From: Cristatella mucedo
Lineage: Eukaryota > Bryozoa > Phylactolaemata > Cristatellidae
Assembly: GCA_009760855.2 (NCBI GenBank)
Contig: WPIO01000001.1
Span: forward strand, 23,692,001 to 23,756,000
Direction of reading: 5' to 3'
DNA: 64,000 nucleotides
Under the pieces are notes generated by a model that did not search any database, was not told where the DNA came from, and worked only from the letters and a program-made list of their open reading frames with translations. Positions 1 through 11,854 of the stretch are shown piece after piece; within the stretch, counting starts at the first letter, position 1, and the number at the start of each line of letters is the position of its first letter. Made by a program: the position numbers and the translations under genes.

Positions 1-212
1 TGAGGGTACATCTGCTGACTTGGTCACTTAAGAAAAAGCTAAAAACCCACCTGTTCTTCGAGCACTCCCCCTTCGAGTGAATCATTCTTTGTGTGCTTAT
101 GCGTCCAGATACTGCATTGTATCCCTAACCAATGAACTTACATCATTTCCAGCATATGTGAAGTGCCTAAATAGAGATTTTTAGGGCAATATACAAATGT
201 CGTATTATCAAA
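1..212 (+). mobile_element. LINE-A 3' end, cut by window start
   Basis: The start encodes the degraded C-terminal tail of the LINE-A reverse transcriptase (compare the TTFKRNLKTHLF segment of the better copy near 52780-52815). It is followed by the family 3' UTR with its 'gtgcttatgcgt' segment and a decayed form of the 'aagcgcctagagagagatt' tail near 160-185. No intact reading frame remains. Confidence 0.75.
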
Positions 213-855
213 ATAAAAAAGGAAGGGGCAGATCGTTGCTGTAACACCAGTTGCTAGATATTAGATCACCTCCCCTATGACTATGACGGAAAAAAACAAA
301 AAAAGAACATAGATGCCTGTCCCCAAGAGTTGATTAGGCAACCCATAACAGCTTCAGGCTATACCACCTTGACACATCTGCCCATCCACATACTATATCA
401 AAGAAAAAAGGTTCAAGAGTCGCCCCAAAAAATCTTCTGTAGTTCACTCCTAAGAGCAGCAAGTTCACAATTGCGTCTGCTGCATTGCCACTAGTACTGT
501 AGGTCCATGGCTATAAAAGGATGGCTGATAAGGCTGTTGAGATGCCCACCATATCGGAGACCTTTCGGAAGACCCAAGTTCATGCGAGAAGCTGGAACGA
601 CAGTCTCGACAGCTGCCGGAGTGGTTTGGATAAGTCTAGTTGAAGGCCGAGTCTCGCTGCAAATGAGAAGTTGGCCACTGTCCCGGAGCCAGCCACTTGC
701 AGCTGGTGGCCTTTCGACCGTCCTGCTAGCCCACCGAAAGACAAGGAATATATATCTTCACACAATCTGGTTTAATTGAAGATTTTTTGCTCTTCTTTGC
801 ACTCAGCTGCACGCATGCGACAGGCCGGAACAAGTGCAGGCGCCAAATGTAGTGC
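213..855. other. No recognised feature
   Basis: I see no repeat or exon here. The open frames on both strands around 507-779 overlap each other, show no splice context and have no recognisable motif. Confidence 0.5.
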
Positions 856-1056
856 AGCAAGATTGGCGGAACACGGTTTCGTGACATCCCAGCCAGATTT
901 CTTTAACTCACAACTCACAGGCTTCCCTGCCTGTGAAATGAGAAACTTACAGTTGGTGCAAAACTCGGCAGCTGGCCTTGTCAGCCGTGAACGCTGTAAT
1001 TGCCACATCCTACCATTTCTCGCCGACTCGCACCAGCTGCCCATTGAGCACTACGA
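856..1056 (+). mobile_element. LINE-A internal fragment
   Basis: The fragment encodes a decayed version of the LINE-A C-terminal region, with the landmarks 'FVTS..DF.NS', 'LQLVQNSAA.LV.RER' and 'HILPFLADSHQLP'. It is truncated at both ends. Confidence 0.75.
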
Positions 1057-1784
1057 TTCCAGTCCAGCAAAGGCTGTGCGCAACGTTAATCTCAGGAATG
1101 TAAAGATTTGAGAAAGTTTTACACAGTTGAGTTCATATTTCATGTAAAAATCACAGCCAATAGCAACGGAAGCTGGCGTTGCCGACAGACAACACATTTC
1201 GATTCCGTGGCTCAGAGTCGAAGGATGCTGGGTGCAACGGTAGTTGTAACTCTAGCTCTCATGCATGACTATCATGCTTCCCTAATATACGAATTTAATG
1301 GCTTTGGTTAATATACTGCAACCCTCGCAAGAATAATGACGCGAGCACTCGGCTTACCGGCGGGAACTTCGCATTGTATTTCTTCCGTTTGCTGGGCATC
1401 CCCGTTGGTAGGAACAGATAATAATGGCCTCGGCTATCCGGCAGCTGACTAATGCACCGTTTCCGCAAGTTAATTTGTGAGTCCAAACGTCATTTTGTAG
1501 AAATGTATAATTATTAAAAAACTGAATTATATATATTTAAGAGCTTGGTTACTACTCATGCTCATTAAATGGTCCTTCTGAGGCAGTCCCATGCGCGTGG
1601 GCCGCTGTCGAACGGCAGGTTCCGTTGGGTTGCTGCAGCCAGTTAGCCGGAAAGTTATCCCCTGAGTGCCAAAACACCTCCAAGAGGCTAGCCGGGCATC
1701 GCATATCGGGTAATTCCGCGCAATCATATCGAGAAGTTTTTTTTTTTAGCTTTAGCTAAGTGCTGTGTTCATGCATATTGTCGA
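1057..1784. other. No recognised feature
   Basis: AT-rich sequence with short unrelated open frames. No splice-flanked exon or repeat family was recognised. Confidence 0.45.
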
Positions 1785-2396
1785 TATAAACTCTGCAGCT
1801 AAGCTTGTCTGTCGTGAGCATCGCAGTTGCCAAATCACACTTCTCGCCGACCTGCACTGGCTACCAGTCAAGCAACGTATCGAATTCAAGGTTTTGTCGC
1901 TCACTTTTAGGTCTCGTCAATCTTTGGCTCCATCCTACCTATCAGATCTAGTCACCCACCAGGCCAAGCACCGTACCGCCCGCTTTTCGGAAACTATTTA
2001 CCTCTACCTCGTACGAACCTCAAATCCTTTGGAGACCGTGCATTTAGTTCGTATGCTCCCAAAGCGTGGAAATCACTCCCGACTTGCGTTACGATATTCC
2101 CTGACCTGACCACATTTAAAAAGAAATTAAAAAACGCACCTATGTATGGCAGCTTTAGTAGGTCCCTGTGATTCGTCCTTTATGTGCTTATGCGTGCTGA
2201 CACTGTACATGTTGCCACTAACCACACTTGCATGCTGACCCTTTGCATGTCACCCCTAACCATGTTATTCATGTTGTTTATCAAGCATGATACCACTCAC
2301 CATTCGATCGTGTTTCCTTTGCAGCAAATGTGACGAGCCTAGAAATAGATTGAGTTCTCTGAGGACGCTTTATCAAGTGTATTATTATTATTATAG
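1785..2396 (+). mobile_element. LINE-A 3' end, 5'-truncated
   Basis: About 0.6 kb of LINE-A, from the 'LVCREHRSC' segment of the RT C-terminal region through the 3' UTR to the stem-loop tail ('agcctagaaatagattgag...gaggacgctttatcaagtg') and an (ATT)n end at 2383-2396. The reading frame is broken. Confidence 0.85.
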
Positions 2397-2734
2397 AAAT
2401 GTGCGAACATAACAGCATTATTGACATTTTTCCTTATTTGTTTACGCTGTTTACCCGAGTACCGTGTTTTGCTACGTGTGGGCAATAAAATAAATTTCAA
2501 AAATGAGGTACCGAACTTTCGTCATCCCAGCTCTGTAGTCCCCTCGAATATGCTGTCTAAGTCACATCCTGTCGCCTATGTTCATTCTCTATAGGTGTGC
2601 GTTGGTGCGGTTTAATAAGAATAAGAATGATAAATTTACATTGCACTCAATTAGAACTAGATCTTTTACATTGGCTGAAAGGAGCTCCACTAGTTGATTA
2701 GTGATAACAAGCACTCTATCAGCACGCCTAGGCT

Positions 2735-2995
2735 CATTAAGGATTGAAAGTCAGGGCAGGATATGTCGTGATGTCAGCTGACAGTGAGTTCTAGGCTTTG
2801 GAAGCACATGAATTGAGTTGTAAATCTCCAAAGGATTTCAGGCTGGTTAAAGACTAAGCTAATCGACCAGAGTCGGACACGTGGGTGATACGACTTGGCA
2901 GGCCTGAGAAAGAGAGTGAAGGGGCCGAAGAGTGAGTGACAGAACTGTGAAGTAAATAATTTGAGCCGTTGCAGGTCGGTGAGAAATATTGTTAT
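2735..2995 (-). mobile_element. LINE-A fragment, antisense
   Basis: The reverse strand matches the LINE-A C-terminal coding region: on the + strand 'gtgagttctaggctttgg', 'aaaggatttcaggctgg' and 'gttgcaggtcggtgagaa' are complements of segments in the 52.5-52.8 kb copy. The AT-rich stretch at 2600-2730 may be its 3' end but is too decayed to assign. Confidence 0.7.
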
Positions 2996-3713
2996 GTGTT
3001 TTTTGTGGTATAACCCTAGTCGTTTTAGGACTGATAAACTAGCGCCTTCCCAGTTGGAATGCCTTCCCAGCTGGAACCTGGGCGATTCTACGAAATGACT
3101 GATATACCTGTACTAAATAGTTCCGCCCTCTTGTGCTAGTACATGGAAGCTCGGCTGAAAACAGCATTTGATCCAGATAATCGTCTTCTTAAATTCATAA
3201 TTCATATATGCCTCCGGCTTCCAGAACCCTCCCGTTAAGGAATTGCTCGAAAGCGTACTCTTTATGTCAGCTCTGTAGGCTACTAAACAGTGCTGACCTG
3301 TTGGCTCTAACCGTATTTTGTCACCGGAGCATGTTAGCATTCAGCCAGGTCGGTCCTGCGTGCGCTAGCATTGCACGGCAGTATGCCCAAATGAGCAGTT
3401 ATCTTCTGAGCCTCCGCCCCCAAGCCTGGAAGCTCCCTTGAAGGTGGCTGCTATGATACCGGGTAGGGGATAGCCGTCTTAAGAATGTAGTAAATAGTAA
3501 TATTGCATAGTTAATACATAACAGTTCTAGAGCTTTGTTAGTGGTGAGCCTTTGATGCTCAGACTCAAAGCGTTTCTCTAGCAGCAGCTAGGTCAACCAC
3601 TTTTATCGATGGGATACAAAGGCTGCTAGATCGCGCGTTTGGTGTTGGTTTACAAAGGGTCTATTTTTTAAGAGGAGTCACATTCAATAGAGTTACTATA
3701 TAGATAATTGTAC

Positions 3714-3717
<4 letters not shown>
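2996..3717. other. No recognised feature
   Basis: Nothing is recognised. The open frames at 3113-3441 lie on both strands and look like chance frames. Confidence 0.45.
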
Positions 3718-3763
<46 letters not shown>

Positions 3764-3778
3764 AGAGAGAGAGAGAAA
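3718..3778. repeat. (TA)n then (GA)n microsatellite
   Basis: About 20 TA dinucleotides run directly into a GAGA tract. Repetitive frames on both strands here are artefacts. Confidence 0.95.
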
Positions 3779-4879
3779 GAGTTAGAGAGGGACTAAAGAG
3801 CTTTTTCAAGCAGATTTCGATGATAAGGTCGAGGTTTAGTCCCTGCAGCAAAATTCTTGCTCCATCCACCCTTGCCGTGCTAACTCTTTCAACCCTGCCT
3901 GTGAGCTGATTAGATTTTATTGTCTTCTTGTACTTTATATCAACTACATAGGTACACGGATATCTATTGTGCATGCGATAATTAAGATGGTCGTTTATGG
4001 TCTAGAATTAGTGTAAGGCGATTGCAGTAGCTATTGACATGACACCTACTTCCTATGGCACCACCTCTTTTCAACTTGATTCTTGGCTGCAACCGTTGCC
4101 CTGGTTGTGGGTGAGCATGATGGTGGTTTCGTTGCTGTACTTTGTAAATTACATTATGTAGCCTACTGGCTGCAGCAATGCCACGGGTTAGCAAATATTA
4201 ATGTGACTGGGGACGTGTTTGACTGCCAGGTGTCAGCTGCTCAAGCCGGGATCCGTCTGCTGTGGTTCGTGCCAGTACTCATGGTTAGCGGCCAAGTTCC
4301 AGGGCTCTTGCATAATTATTGCGCCATTGTATAGTCTGGTGGAATTAGTTTAGCTGTCGGAAGAGTTTGCAAATTTTTGAGACAACGACTGCAAAATTAA
4401 TATGGTATGCAAGTCGCTCATTAATTTTATGTCTTGATAAATGTTGTGACTCAAGATGGCTGGTAACGTTCTTGTGTGCGCCAAAGGCAGGGTTGGTACG
4501 GCTCTGCTTGTGCTGTGACTGCTGAGGAGGCAGCGAAACCCACTCCCGTGACCCGGGTGCAGTATGATTCCGCCAAGGAGTGGCTGCTGGACGTGAGTTG
4601 TTCCTCAAAAAAGTGGGTCTTGGGATTCTCCCTGGACGTGACAGCAGCAAGCCTTTCACTGCATAAACACAATTTTAGAACAAGATGTAAATTAACTGCA
4701 ATGTTGCAGAGTGCAAACATGCAAGCCTTTGTTGTTTTATATGTGAAGCGCTAAGTTTTGAAATTCTTTAGTCATTTTATATTCAGTTAAAGCACTTTCT
4801 CAAGTTAGGTCAATTCCGCCACCCTCATCAAGCAGCCTTCGTCTAAGCTGCCTATTGTCTGGCACAGTGTAAAATAAAA
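3779..4879. other. No recognised feature
   Basis: Several overlapping open frames of 60-104 codons occur on both strands between 4080 and 4750. None has a recognisable motif or convincing splice borders, so none is called as a gene. Confidence 0.4.
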
Positions 4880-5026
4880 TATAAATATAATTCATTTATA
4901 TAGCACCCCAAGAGAACTTAATCTCTATTCAGGCGCTTCACATATGCCTCGGGGCTCGAGCCCACGACCTCAGTCAGACCTAGGTCGGGGCGAGCACCTT
5001 AACCACTAGACCAAACCAGCTCGGCG
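4880..5026 (-). mobile_element. SINE-B (tRNA-headed, LINE-A-like tail)
   Basis: On the minus strand the element starts with a tRNA-like A-box region ('ggtctagtggttaagg') and a B-box-like segment ('gggctcgagcccc'). It ends in a tail ('gaagcgcctgaatagagat', then 'taagttctcttggggtgct') that is a close relative of the LINE-A 3' end, followed by an AT-rich end. The length of about 145 bp fits a SINE. Confidence 0.85.
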
Positions 5027-5207
5027 GCATTTGTGACCTCTAGCCTGTGAACGTGGATCGCTGTCTGCTGGAAGTACAAAAACCCTTCTGCTCAGGCTTG
5101 CCTGCTGTAGCTAGTCCTAGGAGCAGGCTAAAGGAACATGTGTGCACGATTTGCTGCGCAATGCGTAAGTGTTTTCTATTTTCACTTCATTATGTACTAG
5201 ATGTTGG

Positions 5208-5386
5208 TGAGTCGTGATGGCACACTAGGTAAGGCGGTTGCTTTCTCGACCTCTCTCCCGAGGTCGTGGGTTCGATTCCTGCGGTGGGTGGTTCTTTATC
5301 GCCACTGCAAGCGGTGGTGATAGCCGTAAAGGCTCTTCTGTCGCTATATAAAAAGAGGCTGTTTAATCAGCTAGGATTTTTTTTTT
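5208..5386 (+). mobile_element. SINE-A (tRNA-derived)
   Basis: Begins with an A-box-like stretch ('tggcacactaggtaagg') followed by a perfect B box ('ggttcgattcc'). Then comes a body with a second imperfect hairpin ('atcgccactgcaagcggtgg'), the segment 'aggctcttctgtcgctata', and a 3' end 'ggctgtttaatcagctagga' plus T-run. At least five more copies occur in the window. Confidence 0.9.
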
Positions 5387-6654
5387 AGATGTTAGCAGCT
5401 GAAGGGCTTGACCCATGACTAAACTGAGAGCCGAATGTTTGAGGTGTGGTCAAAGATTTGAACACAAGACAGCACACAAACAATCAGTTTTGAAGGATGC
5501 GACTTAAATATGTTAGGCAGTCTCTCTTAGTCTCCCTCAACCCCAGAATGCTTTACGATGTTAGTTTTATTGCTTTGATAAAAACGTCTCAGGAAAATGC
5601 AGTCCACTCAACAGGGGTGTGTCTAACTGGTGCGACTTCTGGCTGGAGGCCAGGACTTACAGTGGCGATTGAGTTGCTGTGACAGAATCCCCCCCCCAGC
5701 TTTACAACTTCAGCTCGGAGCACCTCTAGGCCCTGTCACATTATCTTAGTAATCCAGAATACAATCTTCCATGATTTCTCTGCCAGCTCATGACAGTTGG
5801 GCTGATTACTAATGCGCCGCCATAATGAATAGTCATCAATAGCACATTCATGCTTTTCCATCCCGCGTGTCTTTGAATTTTGTAACTACTGCTCCTACTT
5901 GTATTTCAATGAACCTCTCTCATCTCTTTAGCTGGTTCAGTGCAACTGCTTTTGGTGCATCCTTACTGTTGTAGCTATGTAGCTGATTTGCTAGGGACTT
6001 GTGACACGTTTAATAAGTAGACAGTGTGTCCTACTCGCCACTTGTTCATTAGCCTAAAAGCAACTTTCTTGGCATTATCGAGTCCTCTTCCCAGTTCCTT
6101 GGTCCCATCTTGTAAAATCGCACTCGTAAAAGTTAGCCAGATCAATTAGGGTGGTCTTGGCCTACGACTTGATGATGCAGTAATTGCCATTAAAGGCTGC
6201 CATTGCCATAGGCATTTACTTCCTAATGAATTCATTTCCGAATATGATAAAGTCACATGTAGCAGATGCACGGGTGCTGGTCAGTTCCTAGTGGCTGCCC
6301 CCAATTCTCGTTGGGTGGTCGCCCTAGATGTAGTGCAATCCATGGACCCCTAGGTGTTTTAATACAGCATGCTCTGCTTCACTCCACTCAGGGGTCCATC
6401 GCGTGGTGATGGGAATTGGAGAGGGGCTGTGATGTTGCTTTGGTTGTGTTTCGTGGGTTCTGTATCTGCAATAAATAGACATCCTTTCTTTGTGCATGGG
6501 AAAACACGAGGATCCCAAAGGCTTCTTTTAGCTCTGTACTAATCTGCCTTTTGTCTCAGCCGGGTATTTTGTATGTAGTACCGTGATGTATGCACAGCAA
6601 ACTTTTTTTTGGACTTAAGTGCTGTTATGCGCATAGCAATATTCAAGTCAGCAA
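5387..6654. other. No recognised feature
   Basis: Unique-looking sequence with a C-run near 5691. No exon, known repeat family or RNA gene was recognised. Confidence 0.45.
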
Positions 6655-8420
6655 AAATGGCTTTGTCTGTTAGAGCAAGGACATCCATACAAAATTAAAA
6701 TTTAAGTGCCTAATTGCACAAGCTGGTAGACCAGCAAACAGTGAGTTACAGAAATCGAGATGTGGTGTTACAAATGCATGGACATATTAGGATGTAGTGT
6801 CCCTGTCTAAGTAGGCCCGAATTTTAGCAATGTTATGTTACCGAAAGTAAGCAGACTTGACTGTAGAGCTGAATTGATCGTCTAGTGAAAGGTCACTTTA
6901 GAGCAGGACACCTAGATTTCGTGCATATGCAACAGGAGATATGCTGATAGAGCCAATTTTTAGCAATACGCTTTCCAATTTCCCAGTCACACTTAGTTTG
7001 CCCTTACTAAGTTGGTCTTATCGTCATTCAATTTGAGAAAGTTTGCTGCCATACATATGCAGATATCAGCAATACATGCAGCAAGGAGGTTTAGATAATT
7101 CGACGTGCTCGAGGGCTGTATGGGTCAAAGCAAAGATATAGCTGAGTGTGTCATCTGCAGAGAATTGAAAGCCTAGTTTGTGCCTGGCGATCACATCGGC
7201 AAGAGGGAGAGTTGTGAAAAGAAGTAGACAAAATGCAGAGCCTTGAGGTACCCCATACTTCAGTGTTCCCTCGGATGATCTTTGTCCATTCACATCAATG
7301 CTATGAACTCTCTCACTGAGATATGATCTGAATCCTTGCAGTACAGTGCCAGTGATGCCTAGACAAGATGAGAGGCACTCGAGAAGGACTTGGTGATCAA
7401 TAGTATCAAAAGCTGCCGAAAGATCAAGCAAAACAAGCAAAGAGACTCTACCAACGTCTGCATTCCTGAGAAGGTCTTTACACATCCGAAGCAATGCTGA
7501 CTCTGTGGCGGGGGATTAGCTCTTGAACCAGACTGGAACTGACTTGCTAGGTTTGAAGTTTCAATGTAAAGAGTTTAGTTGGTTTGTCACTACTCTTTCC
7601 AGTGTCTTTGATAGAAACGACGGGAGAGAAACTGCACAGAAGCTTAGGTTCTCTTGGTCTAGTTGCTCTCCTAATTAATGGCCTGACTACAGCCTTATTG
7701 AAAGGTGCCGGGACAAGATCTTAGACTAAGGACATATTTATTGTATTAGCTGTGAGTGGCAGCAGCAGATCTATGCATCGTGGAAGTAGGACCATGGGTA
7801 TATAATCTAACGGGCTAGTAGTCTTCTTTGACTTTAAAAGGAATTTCATGATGAGGTCACTTGTAGCCACCTTGAATGCAGACATTTAGGTGCTGCATGG
7901 AATTGTGGAAGAGGAGTCCCATGTGGTTGTTACTGAAGGACAAGAGTCCAGTAGGAATGCTGTTATCCTAGGGATGGACTCCCTGATCTTGTCAATCTTG
8001 TGGACAAAGAAGCTCGAGAAGCAGTCAGCTGGATCACCACAGGGATCACTAGGCAAGGAGCTAACCTGGGTTGGTTAAGGAAATAGTTGATGGTAGGCAT
8101 CAGCATTTTTGGATTGTGCACCTGTGATTCAACAATATTTTTATTGAAAGTAGACTTGGCCTTGGTTAGAATAGATTCGTATCTATATATTCGTATCGTA
8201 TATATTCGTAATAGATTCGCAATATTCGTATGGTCTACAGTAGTCTACATTGGCCTCTCGATGGAGACTCAGTTCTGATCTTTTGTATCCTTTCCTAAGC
8301 TTTAGCAAAGTAGACCTAGCTAGTTTAATGTCTGCGGTAAACCATAGGCCATCTGGGCAAGGGCCCACAGTGTGCTTAGTCAACGGTGGAAGCTGGTCGA
8401 GCATGTCAGATTGTGTCGTG
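6655..8420 (-). mobile_element. LINE-A reverse transcriptase fragment, antisense
   Basis: The minus strand encodes a damaged non-LTR reverse transcriptase. The clearest segment (7494-7066) has the RT motif A region DLSAAFDTIDHQVLLECLSS, the 'GVPQGS' motif, and 'FSADD' where the active-site YADD box should be. Upstream on the same strand, near 8350-8250, 'PDGLWFTADIKLARSTLL' resembles the linker between endonuclease and RT in L2/CR1-type elements. Stops and frameshifts separate the pieces, so this is a dead copy. It may extend further upstream, toward 9.5 kb, but I cannot assign that part. Confidence 0.85.
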
Positions 8421-10120
8421 TTGTAGCATTATATTAGTGATGTCAGGTCGGAAGGAGGTTTAGCAGTAGGTGCCCATAGGTGTCTTGTAGCACCTTGGTG
8501 TGAACTGTTCCAAAGGTTGCTGGGTTAAATACAGTGCTGCTATTAAAAGCCCAACCGAACTTGCTCTGTACTGCAGTAATGTTCGGTCCGGAGCTTGATC
8601 CGTGGTGAATGTGCATGCTCAGAAAAGAATGTCTATATAGGGAGGACGTTTTCTGTTTAGCAGCATCACAATTGAAGTTCTGTGTTGATTTATCTAGTAA
8701 ATCTAAGATGTTCTTATAGACCTCTGAAGTTCCTCTGCATAGTAATTGCTGGACCTGCCACTACTGTAGTCAAAGCCTTACTAGATAGATAGCAAATTGA
8801 GAGTAGCTTAAGCAATCATAATATTTTTACTGCCATCGGATGGAAGGGAAGTTAGCATTAGAAACCCTGAGCTTTCTTTAGATGCCGAAGTGGTGCAGAT
8901 TTGGACCGGTGAGTTGATAAATCTTCTATTGTGGCAGCCTGGAGGCTTATCTCTAGAGCAGGGATATTGAAATTTACAAAGTCGATCGATTTCAAAAGGC
9001 AAATGAGCTATTTTCAAGATTCCAATGGCTTTACGAATCAGGCTTACAAGAAGCTTAACCAGCGAATATTGATTGAATGTGATGGCTGTGTGACTCCCGA
9101 AATTGTTCCATTTCCGTTTCTGCCTGTCCCTGGTAATGGGAAATGACCTGCCTTCATCTGCATCATGCCAAACGCTGAGCGCAGCCTTTTTGCAATAGGT
9201 GATCAGCGAGTTCTTCACTCAGTGGGCTTTAGTAATTGGAAGCTTGCTCGTGTTCTTTTCTTGAGCAAAGGTAGCGTTGGGTTTAACGCCGATAAGTTTG
9301 CTCGGATAAGTTCAATGGCCAACTTCTGCCGACTTAGTCTCCGGAATAAGACATTGAGCACCAAGGATTTGTGGCAGATGGCTGCATTGTATTCGGACTA
9401 CCTCTTTAACCAGGCGTCCTCCAGTAAGTGGCTGAAAAAGCTCCTTGGCTGGGCAAGCGGCATACAGCCCAGATGTTGAAATGGGCCCAGGAGCCACCCT
9501 GCTCTGCAATCCTTAAGACTGATACTTTACTGGACTGACGAGGGTAAATTTCACATCTTTGGGATCAGCAAATGCTGATCATCGCAAGCCGAGGGATAAG
9601 TGAAGAGTTCCGTGAAGATTGTAAGCAGCATACAGTTAAAGACAGCAGCGACAGAATCGTGGGTTTCAGGGGAAAAGTTAAAAGCCGGTATCAGAGCACT
9701 ACATTGCGTTCCCAATACTGTGGACTAAGACTTGGTGCAGAGCAGTAGAATCCTATGTGCACCACGAGTGGTGGTGACTGCTTTATCTAGCAGGATAATG
9801 ACCTGAAACAGACTACTACAAAGTAGGCCAAAAAATTCTCCGCACACTGTACAGCAGTGTAATGGATTGGCCCTAGTAAGTAGCTGGATTTTAATCCCAT
9901 AGATCAGCAATAAAATGACAGACTTACGATTGAAAAGCAGTCTAGATCCACCTGCAGCCGTAGACATTCTTTTTGATTGCCTGTGCACAGGTGGCTACAC
10001 TTGGGAGACCATTGAACATTGCAAGAGACTATTGCAGAGACCATTGAATTGGTGGCAGTCGATGCCCACCCTACACAGAGTACTGTAACCATCCTCACAA
10101 GTCAAAGGCAGTTGAGCAGT
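8421..10120. other. Possible 5' part of the preceding LINE; otherwise unassigned
   Basis: Open frames exist on both strands, for example 9218-8808 (-) and 9165-9479 (+, with an F-N-A-D-K...L-W-Q-M segment). I recognise no domain in either. Because the block abuts an antisense LINE-A copy, an element-derived origin is likely but unproven. Confidence 0.35.
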
Positions 10121-10262
10121 GCAGTTTGTGTGTGGCTGTGTGTGTGTGGCTGTGTGTGTGTGGCTGTGTGTGTGTGGCTGTGTGTGTGTGTGGCTGTGTG
10201 TGTGGCTGTGTGTGTGTGTGGCTGTGTGCGTGTGTATGCATGCAGTTGTGTGCGTGTGCGCG
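10121..10262. repeat. (TGTGTGTGGC)n-type microsatellite
   Basis: An interrupted TG repeat with a regular GGC punctuation every 10-12 bp, so it reads as 'tgtgtgtggc' units. It lies about 110 bp upstream of the first PHAX coding exon. Cys/Val/Trp-rich frames here are artefacts. Confidence 0.95.
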
Positions 10263-10329
10263 TGTGCCCCACGTGCATGCATCTATCAGTGCCCCTGGCA
10301 GTGAGACTGTGGTCGGAATGATCATAACC

Positions 10330-10356
10330 TTGCAATTTCTTTGTTTTTATATGTAG
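10330..10356 (+). promoter_or_regulatory. PHAX: 3' splice site before the PHAX start exon
   Basis: A T-rich tract ending in 'ttttatatgtag' lies 15 bp upstream of the PHAX ATG and looks like a strong acceptor. The first coding exon is therefore probably preceded by an upstream exon. The frame stays open from 10357 to the ATG, so that exon could even add a few N-terminal residues. The upstream exon was not found. Confidence 0.6.
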
Positions 10357-10371
10357 CTATACTACTTGATA

Positions 10372-11040
10372 ATGGAAGACGGTGAGATTGCCGACTCAGA
10401 CGAGGAATCGCTCACTGCTGCAGGCTGCCCTGCGCCAGGTATGGGCGCTCGTGTCCCCGGGGCGAGTGCTTTTCAGCCCAGAGAGAGGGTTCATGTCGCT
10501 CGACCACAGCCAGAGCAGCAGCGGCGGCTGACCGCAAGACCTCAAAGCAAAAGGGCCGCGTCGAGCGGCAGCAGCAGTGAGAGTGAGCTGAGCGACAAGG
10601 ACAGCGACGCCGACGGCGTGCCAACGAACACTTTGCCTAGGGATGCTCGCGTCCATTGCCTGCCAACTTCGTCAGCAGCGGAACCGGGAAGATTGGCTGC
10701 CCGCAGGGTCAACAACGTGTGGGGCTCTGTGCTAGCCGAGCAGTCTCTGACGCAGGAGCTCACAGACGTCGGCGTGGTGAGAAAGCTGGTGTCAAACGAG
10801 CGGAGCGTGGAAAGCTACGACTATCGCCGTGCGACCAGGTTGCGAAGCTCGTCCGCCGACGGTAGCGCGTCGGCGGACAGCGATACTGAGCTGAGCGACT
10901 CGGCTTCGACTGCTGCCGACGGCCGGTCGACGTCTGGCAGCAGCTGTCGCTCCAGCGACGGCGGCTTTCGGAGGGACAAGGCGACTGCCCGCTCGGCAGA
11001 CTTGCCGCTGCGGATCTCCGCAAAGGAGCGCCTGGGCAAG
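10372..11040 (+). CDS. PHAX: PHAX, coding exon 1 (residues 1-223)
   Basis: First coding exon of the phosphorylated adaptor for RNA export. In animals PHAX bridges cap-binding-complex-bound U snRNA and CRM1/RanGTP for nuclear export and also helps snoRNAs reach Cajal bodies. The exon opens with MEDGEIADSDEES, close to the vertebrate acidic start. It then has serine/acidic low-complexity stretches (SSSESELSDKDSDADG) of the kind phosphorylated by CK2. The conserved block VNNVWGSVLAEQ at residues 113-124 and the YDYRRATRLR block are both PHAX hallmarks. The exon ends ...KERLGK at a phase-0 donor, AAG|GTGCGT. The ATG at 10372 is preferred over upstream non-ATG codons because it matches the family start. 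The exon is GC- and CpG-rich compared with the intron after it. Confidence 0.9.
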
Positions 11041-11854
11041 GTGCGTGCTGGCTCGAGCCGATTTGTGACTCAGTGGGCGTGCTATTGTGCAATTGCATGC
11101 CCTCACCGTGCTGTGGGTCTGCCACCAATTGCCGGGCCCCGTTTTTAGGTGTTAATTAAAATCGCGCGATCCATTGCTGTATTCATTTGGCAGTCTACGA
11201 GGGTGCCGTGTTTCTGCAAGTGCTAGCTACGTGATTCCCTGCTGCCCTCGTGCTTGCTAGTGACAGACTGGGTGGTAATGAGGCGACTCTGCCTTCGCAG
11301 CATCTCTAGATAGAGAGGCCGCATAATCGGTTTAGTCATTGCCAGCCCCAATTGCAATGGCCTTCGCATTAATGGCACAACTTCAAAGCCATGTAAATTG
11401 CTCGCTGGTGCCTCCCCGCCCCATATTTCCTATTGTGTAGTGTTCCTGTCTAGACTACTGCTTGCTGTTGTCTATGTCTGTCCGTTCGTTCGCTGAATAT
11501 CACTAGTTGAGTAAGTCTTAAGTGAGCCTCGTGTTCGTGTCCCACGGGTGACCTAGCCTATTTTGGTAGACGTTCCACTTGCTAGCAATGTTGAGCTGGT
11601 TAATGATAAGATGTATAATTGTTTAGTCGTACCTAAGCTTATGAAATAACCCGTGCTTAAAAGTTTGCTTAAAGCTTGATAAAAACCATACCTCAGGTTG
11701 TCCCATGAAGCGGCGGCCATGAGCAGGCGGCACAAGCTGTCGACCCTCTGTTTAAACAAGTAAATATACCCCTTGCTTCTTTGGTTGTGACGGGTACACT
11801 GTTGAAGTAGTTGAGCATGGCTGTAATTCCTTCTAAAATCGCTAAGTACCTAAT
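11041..11854 (+). other. PHAX: PHAX intron 1, 5' part, no further feature
   Basis: Intronic sequence. The open frame running past the donor to 11148 is read-through of exon 1. Nothing else is recognised up to the LINE at 11855. Confidence 0.6.

Noticed and set aside
5270-5281. Functional tRNA genes at the perfect B boxes
   Set aside because: The A/B-box regions lie in multi-copy SINEs with altered anticodon arms and no acceptor-stem pairing.
10019-10356. Several overlapping Cys/Val/Trp and Thr/His frames
   Set aside because: They are translations of the TG microsatellite on both strands.
10366-10371. TTG as the PHAX start
   Set aside because: ATG at 10372 matches the family start MEDG; the TTG is only an upstream in-frame codon.
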